A stretch of 64,000 nt of DNA, taken from NCBI GenBank assembly GCA_013398175.1, contig VZRZ01006468.1, positions 391,555 to 455,554 on the forward strand. The letters are read 5' to 3'. Under the pieces are notes generated by a model. It saw only the letters and a list, made by a program, of their open reading frames with translations. It had not been told where the DNA came from and did no database searches. The position numbers and the translations under genes were made by a program. Below are positions 61,601-64,000 of the stretch, piece after piece. Within the stretch, counting starts at the first letter, position 1; every line of letters starts with the position of its first letter. Origin of the DNA: Climacteris rufus. Its lineage: Eukaryota > Chordata > Aves > Passeriformes > Climacteridae.

Positions 61601-64000
61601 TCTGATTCATACAATTCAGCAAAACAAGTAAGTTTTTCCTTCTTTCAAGAATTGTTTCCTATAAAAACTGAATAAATTAGTAGGAAGTTTGCATGAGAGT
61701 TTGTTTGCAGTCTACAAAGATAAGAACAGCACATAATAAGTAGAATTGAGTGTGTAGAGCATACATGCTGCTACATACAAGCTGAGTTGCTAGAAATGTG
61801 TAGGGGCTATATGATAGCCTTCAGAACAACTTTTAAGACACATTTATGAGATATCCTCTATATGCACCTGGACAGAGAACATCTTTTGTATGTGTGGAGC
61901 AATACTAATGGGTGTTTATACTTCCTTTTACTTCTGCCTAGTCCTGAACTTGCAGGTGAAACTGAATTGCTTGCTAGAAAATTACTGCATGCACTGCTAC
62001 TAATAAATAATGATCAGTGTGTTACTATTAACTTCCCTTTGAAAAAAAGATATTTATAAGAAAGTATTTCAGCGATAGCCTCTCTCTGCCATGTCATTTT
62101 TGCATGAATTATCACAAAGCTCAGTTTCTAGCATATCTTGATTTTGTCACAGTGCAACAAAGTACATCAGAATTGCCCGTTCTTCTCCAAGAAAAGATCA
62201 GACGAGGCACTCTACTCTTCCTGCTGAAGTCATGCCCGACGTCTGCTATATTAATTGAAAATATGCAATTTGGATTCTGATCCAATGAGTGAAGCCATGA
62301 TAATGAGTCTTACAGACACTCCGGGGTGCACTGAAGCACTGACCCACACCAGTAACAGATAGATGTATTAAAATCCTTTATGCACTTCCTATTCATGCCC
62401 AGGCCAGCTGCTATCAGCTCTTTCATTGCCACCTCTTGCCAGCCTGTACATGTTTGACCTCTCCTGGAGCTTGAGTCTGCCGTACTTTCAGTCATTAATT
62501 TAACAAGCTAAGGACACGTCCAAACCATTTACTCTCTTGCTTTCTGATAATACAATAGATGCCATGCTGTTACATTCTTGAACCAAACTTAACTTTCAGG
62601 GCGAATTTTACTGAGTTCAAAAATTGGACTATTTCCTTGAACACTTCCAAGAAATACAAAGAACATTTTTTTCCCCCTGCTGTAGTCACTGTCAAATCAA
62701 TTCCCAGTATTTAAAGACTTACTGAACTGATATAATCTTGCTATAGACTTTATTGCCGCCTAAAACTTGCAGAGGGCTCTTAACTAAGGCTTCTATTTAG
62801 CAAGAGCTTAGTTTGAATTGACTGAGTAGGTCATCAAGCAGACAAGCAGAAGAATAAGAACCTATTTCTCAGCTGTGCTATTGTTTTGCTCTATGATGGT
62901 CTTGGACAAAACAACTATCTGAACAAATAGACAGTTTTTCTATATGTAAAATGGCAACATCAGTTCTTTAAGAAGTGTTTTAAGCATGTCAAACCAACAT
63001 ACTGAGTTACACATTGCTGAAATTATGGCCCAAAATACTAATTTTTAGTGGGTCTGGAGACTGACACACATAGTTATTCTCACAGCCTCCCTACAGTCCA
63101 TGCAAACAAAAACTCCTCCCAGGGTGACCTGGTTACTCAGTGCAGGTCTGTGGCTCTTACTGCACAACCCTGGCCTAAGTGAGCTCTGTTCTTGGGACTG
63201 ACTCTATTAAAAGCCTGTGGAGATTTTATTCCCCAGGGCTAAGGCAGACCTTTGTGAAAAGCTACTTTTTATCCATATCACTCCCTGTTTCTTTTCTAAT
63301 GTAACAGGTGCGTATCCCAAGGCAGATTTAGAGTTGAGATGGTTCAGGTGATGACAGCAGTGGTAGCAGCCAGAGCAAAGTTTGGATCAGCTACGGGAGG
63401 GAGGGGACCGGAGGCAGGAACTGTGGTTTATGTGGGAGCAGTGACCCTCTCCAACTATTGTACAGCTGCCAAATAACAGGCTGTTTATCTTCTCCTTCCC
63501 CTTGCTCCTTCCCCCTGTTACCTGCACCCTCTGCCCAGGTTACACGATACATACGGCCCTCTGCAGGGCCACAGTCTCCTACAGAATTGTTTTGGTGACA
63601 CAGATCAAGTCTTACCTTGGGAATAAGTGTGGCCATGGCTCGGGCACCGGCATCTAGTTAAAATGTTTAAAAAGAAAGGTACGGTTAAAAGGGGAGAACT
63701 ACAGCTGACGAACGACTACGTCCTAAGAGTCTCCCGCGAGCTCCCGTTCCAGGGGCNAAATGTTTAAAAAGAAAGGTACGGTTAAAAGGGGAGAACTACA
63801 GCTGACGAACGACTACGTCCTAAGAGCCTCCCGCGAGCTCCCGTTCCAGGGGCCTGCAGCGGAGCGCGGCGGCAGCGGGCACTGCCGGGCCGCGGCTTTT
63901 CACCGCGCTGAGGCGGCGCCGGGAGGGAGCCCCGCGCCCCGTCCCGCCGCACTCACGCTGCTCGCTCCAGCTGCCGCAGCAGGCCGGACACCCGCGCCCG
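46589..64000 (-). CDS. ADHFE1: ADHFE1, hydroxyacid-oxoacid transhydrogenase (14 coding exons, 5' end beyond window)
   Basis: ADHFE1 is the mitochondrial iron-type (group III) alcohol dehydrogenase relative that oxidises 4-hydroxybutyrate to succinic semialdehyde while reducing 2-oxoglutarate to D-2-hydroxyglutarate. Fourteen exons on the - strand join in consistent phase to 1,386 nt, that is 461 residues plus stop in the window; the human protein has 467, so only about five N-terminal codons are missing. The order is: an Arg-rich mitochondrial leader, the N-terminal nucleotide-binding half with GGGS (exon 6) and TTSGTGSE (exon 7), then the metal-binding helical half with GFDVLCHALE (exons 8-9), HGMSYPISG (exon 11) and PHG (exon 12), ending FEASMKLY. 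No stop or frameshift is present. Exon 1 sits in a CpG island at the right edge, the likely promoter. A solo LTR lies in intron 10 and an assembly duplication in intron 1. Confidence 0.97.
46673..50247 (-). other. ADHFE1: ADHFE1 intron 13
   Basis: 3.6 kb. It includes a small CpG-rich patch at about 47,755-47,850. A 175-codon - strand frame (48072-47545) and a 205-codon + strand frame (48054-48671) lie here, but neither shows motifs or splice support, so I do not call them genes. Confidence 0.75.
50248..50405 (-). CDS. ADHFE1: ADHFE1 exon 13
   Basis: 158 nt between a TCTTATTTTAG acceptor and a GTAAGA donor. It completes Gly, then gives ADIRTARIKDAGLILADTLR and KFLFDLNVDDGLAAIGYSKA, ending GTLPQ in phase 0. 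Nearly identical to the human C-terminal helical domain. Confidence 0.96.
50406..53524 (-). other. ADHFE1: ADHFE1 intron 12
   Basis: 3.1 kb of AT-rich intron, with no transposon or gene recognised. Confidence 0.8.
53525..53621 (-). CDS. ADHFE1: ADHFE1 exon 12
   Basis: 97 nt, phase 0 after a TTTTTTCCCCAG acceptor, with a GTAGGA donor. It begins PHGLSVVLTSPAVFAFTAQM and continues PERHLE. The His of PHG corresponds to a metal ligand in group III alcohol dehydrogenases (family knowledge). Confidence 0.96.
53748..53826 (-). CDS. ADHFE1: ADHFE1 exon 11
   Basis: 79 nt between a TCTGTTCCAG acceptor and a GTAAAA donor. The first base completes Cys, then HGMSYPISGLVKTYKPKDYN and VDHSLV. The HGM motif lies in the conserved metal-site region. 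It carries Tyr where bacterial relatives have a second His (HGMAHP), as the human enzyme also does. Confidence 0.95.
53827..55180 (-). other. ADHFE1: ADHFE1 intron 10, with LTR insertion
   Basis: 1.35 kb, of which about 480 bp is a solo LTR close to the donor end. The remainder is AT-rich, with nothing else recognised. Confidence 0.85.
54638..55117 (-). mobile_element. Solo LTR of an avian endogenous retrovirus-like element
   Basis: Read on the - strand, this begins TGTTGCTGCC and ends GGCAGCA, with a TATA box (TATAAAGG, 54,803-54,796), an AATAAA at 54,708-54,703 about 90 nt further on, and a GT/T-rich tail: the U3-R-U5 layout of an LTR. Flanks CCTTT (left) and TCTTT (right) could be a 5-bp target duplication with one mismatch. 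The ends are matching inverted GCTGCC motifs. No internal viral coding sequence is present, so it is a recombined solo LTR. Class not determined; the exact ends are uncertain by a few bases. Confidence 0.6.
55181..55279 (-). CDS. ADHFE1: ADHFE1 exon 10
   Basis: 99 nt with a GTGAGT donor and an acceptor reading ATGGTGCACAG. That acceptor is poor in pyrimidines close to the AG. The exon completes Arg, then AIRNPEDREARANMHLASAF and AGIGFGNAGVHL. Strong match to the human enzyme. Confidence 0.95.
55280..56441 (-). other. ADHFE1: ADHFE1 intron 9
   Basis: 1.2 kb; GC-rich next to exon 9, then AT-rich. No other feature recognised. Confidence 0.8.
56442..56594 (-). CDS. ADHFE1: ADHFE1 exon 9 (CpG-rich)
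   Basis: 153 nt with a CTTCCTGTTAG acceptor and a GTGACG donor. It completes Cys, then HALESYTALPYNERRPCPAN, PLSRPAYQGSNPVSDVWALQ and ends VVARYLR. The His three residues after Asp-Val-Leu-Cys is the D-x3-H metal ligand pair of the family. Much richer in CpG than any other exon of the gene in the window except exon 1. Confidence 0.96.
56595..57835 (-). other. ADHFE1: ADHFE1 intron 8
   Basis: 1.2 kb, AT-rich. Overlapping short open frames (56643-57008 +) are not supported as genes. Confidence 0.8.
57836..57941 (-). CDS. ADHFE1: ADHFE1 exon 8
   Basis: 106 nt with an ATATTGCAG acceptor and a GTGAGT donor. It reads GIASRAIKPTLGIIDPLHTL, SMPERIVANSGFDVL and two bases of Cys. The Asp of GFDVLCHA is the first metal ligand. 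Confidence 0.96.
57942..59099 (-). other. ADHFE1: ADHFE1 intron 7
   Basis: 1.2 kb, AT-rich. The 177-codon - strand frame at 58566-59099 is intronic read-through with no motif and is not called. Confidence 0.8.
59100..59177 (-). CDS. ADHFE1: ADHFE1 exon 7
   Basis: 78 nt with a CTTTTAAG acceptor and a GTGAGG donor. It completes Val, then PTTSGTGSETTGVAIFDFKE and LKVKT. The TTSGTGSE motif is a hallmark of iron-type alcohol dehydrogenases near the cofactor. Confidence 0.96.
59579..59775 (-). CDS. ADHFE1: ADHFE1 exon 6
   Basis: 197 nt with a TGTTCCAAG acceptor and a GTAAAG donor. It completes Ser, then FLDAIQFAKKGEFDAYVAVG, GGSVIDTCKAANLY, and later APIGKGKPVTVPLKPLIA. GGGS with the following Asp-Thr-Cys-Lys is the dinucleotide-binding motif. 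Confidence 0.96.
59946..60100 (-). CDS. ADHFE1: ADHFE1 exon 5
   Basis: 155 nt with an ACTGTAG acceptor and a GTACAA donor. It reads DLQNLGARRVCLMTDKNLSK, then LPPV, and YDNVRVEPTDQ. DKNLSKLPPV and YDNVRVEPTD are identical in the human protein. Two bases are left to make Ser with exon 6. Confidence 0.96.
60101..61090 (-). other. ADHFE1: ADHFE1 intron 4
   Basis: About 1 kb, AT-rich, with no feature recognised. Confidence 0.85.
61091..61144 (-). CDS. ADHFE1: ADHFE1 exon 4
   Basis: 54 nt, 18 codons, phase 0 at both ends, with a T-rich stretch then GGTAG acceptor and a GTAAGC donor. It reads MAISNIRYGEGVTKEIGM; the human form is MAVSNIRYGAAVTKEVGM. Confidence 0.95.
61151..61210 (+). repeat. A-rich simple repeat (CAAA/CA(n))
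   Basis: CAAACAAACAAA followed by A runs interrupted by C. On the - strand this T-rich tract is the polypyrimidine tract of the exon 4 acceptor, so its length may affect splicing. Confidence 0.8.
61367..61410 (-). CDS. ADHFE1: ADHFE1 exon 3
   Basis: 44 nt with a TTTCCATTCCAG acceptor and a GTAGAT donor. It completes Val, then PERPTLGNTEYAFE. The YAFE end matches the human DYAFE; the residues before it form the poorly conserved junction after the leader. Confidence 0.9.
61411..63615 (-). other. ADHFE1: ADHFE1 intron 2
   Basis: 2.2 kb of AT-rich intron with no transposon or gene recognised. The reverse frame at 63391-63636 is read-through from exon 2. Confidence 0.8.
63616..63653 (-). CDS. 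ADHFE1: ADHFE1 exon 2
   Basis: 38 nt between a TTTTAACTAG acceptor and a GTAAGA donor. With the split codons it reads ACRCPSHGHTYSQ, against ACQCPTHSHTYSQ in human. It is part of the mitochondrial leader. The assembly duplication begins just upstream of this acceptor, at 63,661. Confidence 0.93.
63661..63853. repeat. 96-bp direct duplication separated by one N (probable assembly artefact)
   Basis: Bases 63661-63756 and 63758-63853 are the same 96-bp sequence with one difference (AGAGTCTCC against AGAGCCTCC), with a single N at 63757 between them. The most economical reading is two contig ends or two haplotypes joined without merging their overlap. Confidence 0.9.
63854..64000 (-). promoter_or_regulatory. 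ADHFE1: ADHFE1 CpG island (5' part of gene)
   Basis: Strongly GC- and CpG-rich DNA (GGAGCGCGGCGGCAGCGGG, CCGCGCTGAGGCGGCG) containing exon 1 and the beginning of intron 1. The promoter itself is probably just past the window edge. Confidence 0.7.
63957..64000 (-). CDS. ADHFE1: ADHFE1 exon 1 (partial, start codon beyond window)
   Basis: 44 nt up to the window edge, ending at a GTGAGT donor (63956-63951). It reads RARVSGLLRQLERA plus two bases of Ala; human has RARVAYLLRQLQRAA. An Arg-rich amphipathic mitochondrial presequence. The ATG should be a few codons beyond 64,000. Confidence 0.93.

Noticed and set aside
1..64000. CRISPR arrays, bacterial operons, tRNA or rRNA genes
   Set aside because: No spaced direct repeats, ribosome-binding-site-led operons or cloverleaf sequences were seen; the window is vertebrate nuclear DNA.

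Overview
This is nuclear DNA from a vertebrate, most likely a bird. Protein-coding exons are short, separated by AT-rich introns with canonical GT-AG sites, and 3' ends of CR1 retrotransposons are scattered between genes. I identified the genes by translating the sequence and comparing it with remembered mammalian proteins; no database search was run.

Three genes are present, in an order that matches human 8q13 (MYBL1, VXN, ADHFE1), here seen inverted. The left end (1-5.9 kb) holds the last two coding exons and the 3' UTR of MYBL1 (A-Myb) on the + strand. The middle holds VXN (vexin, C8orf46) on the - strand. I rebuilt it as six coding exons between 35,313 and 21,112, giving a complete 201-residue reading frame in which every splice phase fits. 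The right end (64,000-46,589, - strand) holds ADHFE1, the mitochondrial hydroxyacid-oxoacid transhydrogenase. It has 14 coding exons (462 codons with the stop), and only the first few codons lie past the right edge. MYBL1 and VXN are convergent; ADHFE1 lies upstream of VXN on the same strand.

The 15 kb between MYBL1 and VXN (5.9-21.1 kb) has no gene I recognise. It contains a CpG-rich block near 8.5 kb that looks like an orphan promoter, a 158-base assembly gap inside a long polypyrimidine tract, and two CR1 fragments. The 11 kb between VXN and ADHFE1 (35.3-46.6 kb) contains a reversed CR1 fragment and two stretches that read like developmental regulatory DNA. ADHFE1 carries a solo LTR about 58 bp past exon 10 in the sense orientation, a CpG-rich exon 9, and, in intron 1, a 96-bp duplication around a single N that is almost certainly an assembly artefact.

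The three genes do not form a pathway: MYBL1 is a transcription factor (germ-line and cell cycle), VXN a neurogenesis factor, and ADHFE1 a metabolic enzyme. Their grouping is conserved synteny. I found no new multi-gene system. The less expected observations are the orphan CpG island, the sense LTR beside a splice site, and the fast-changing GC-rich third exon of VXN.
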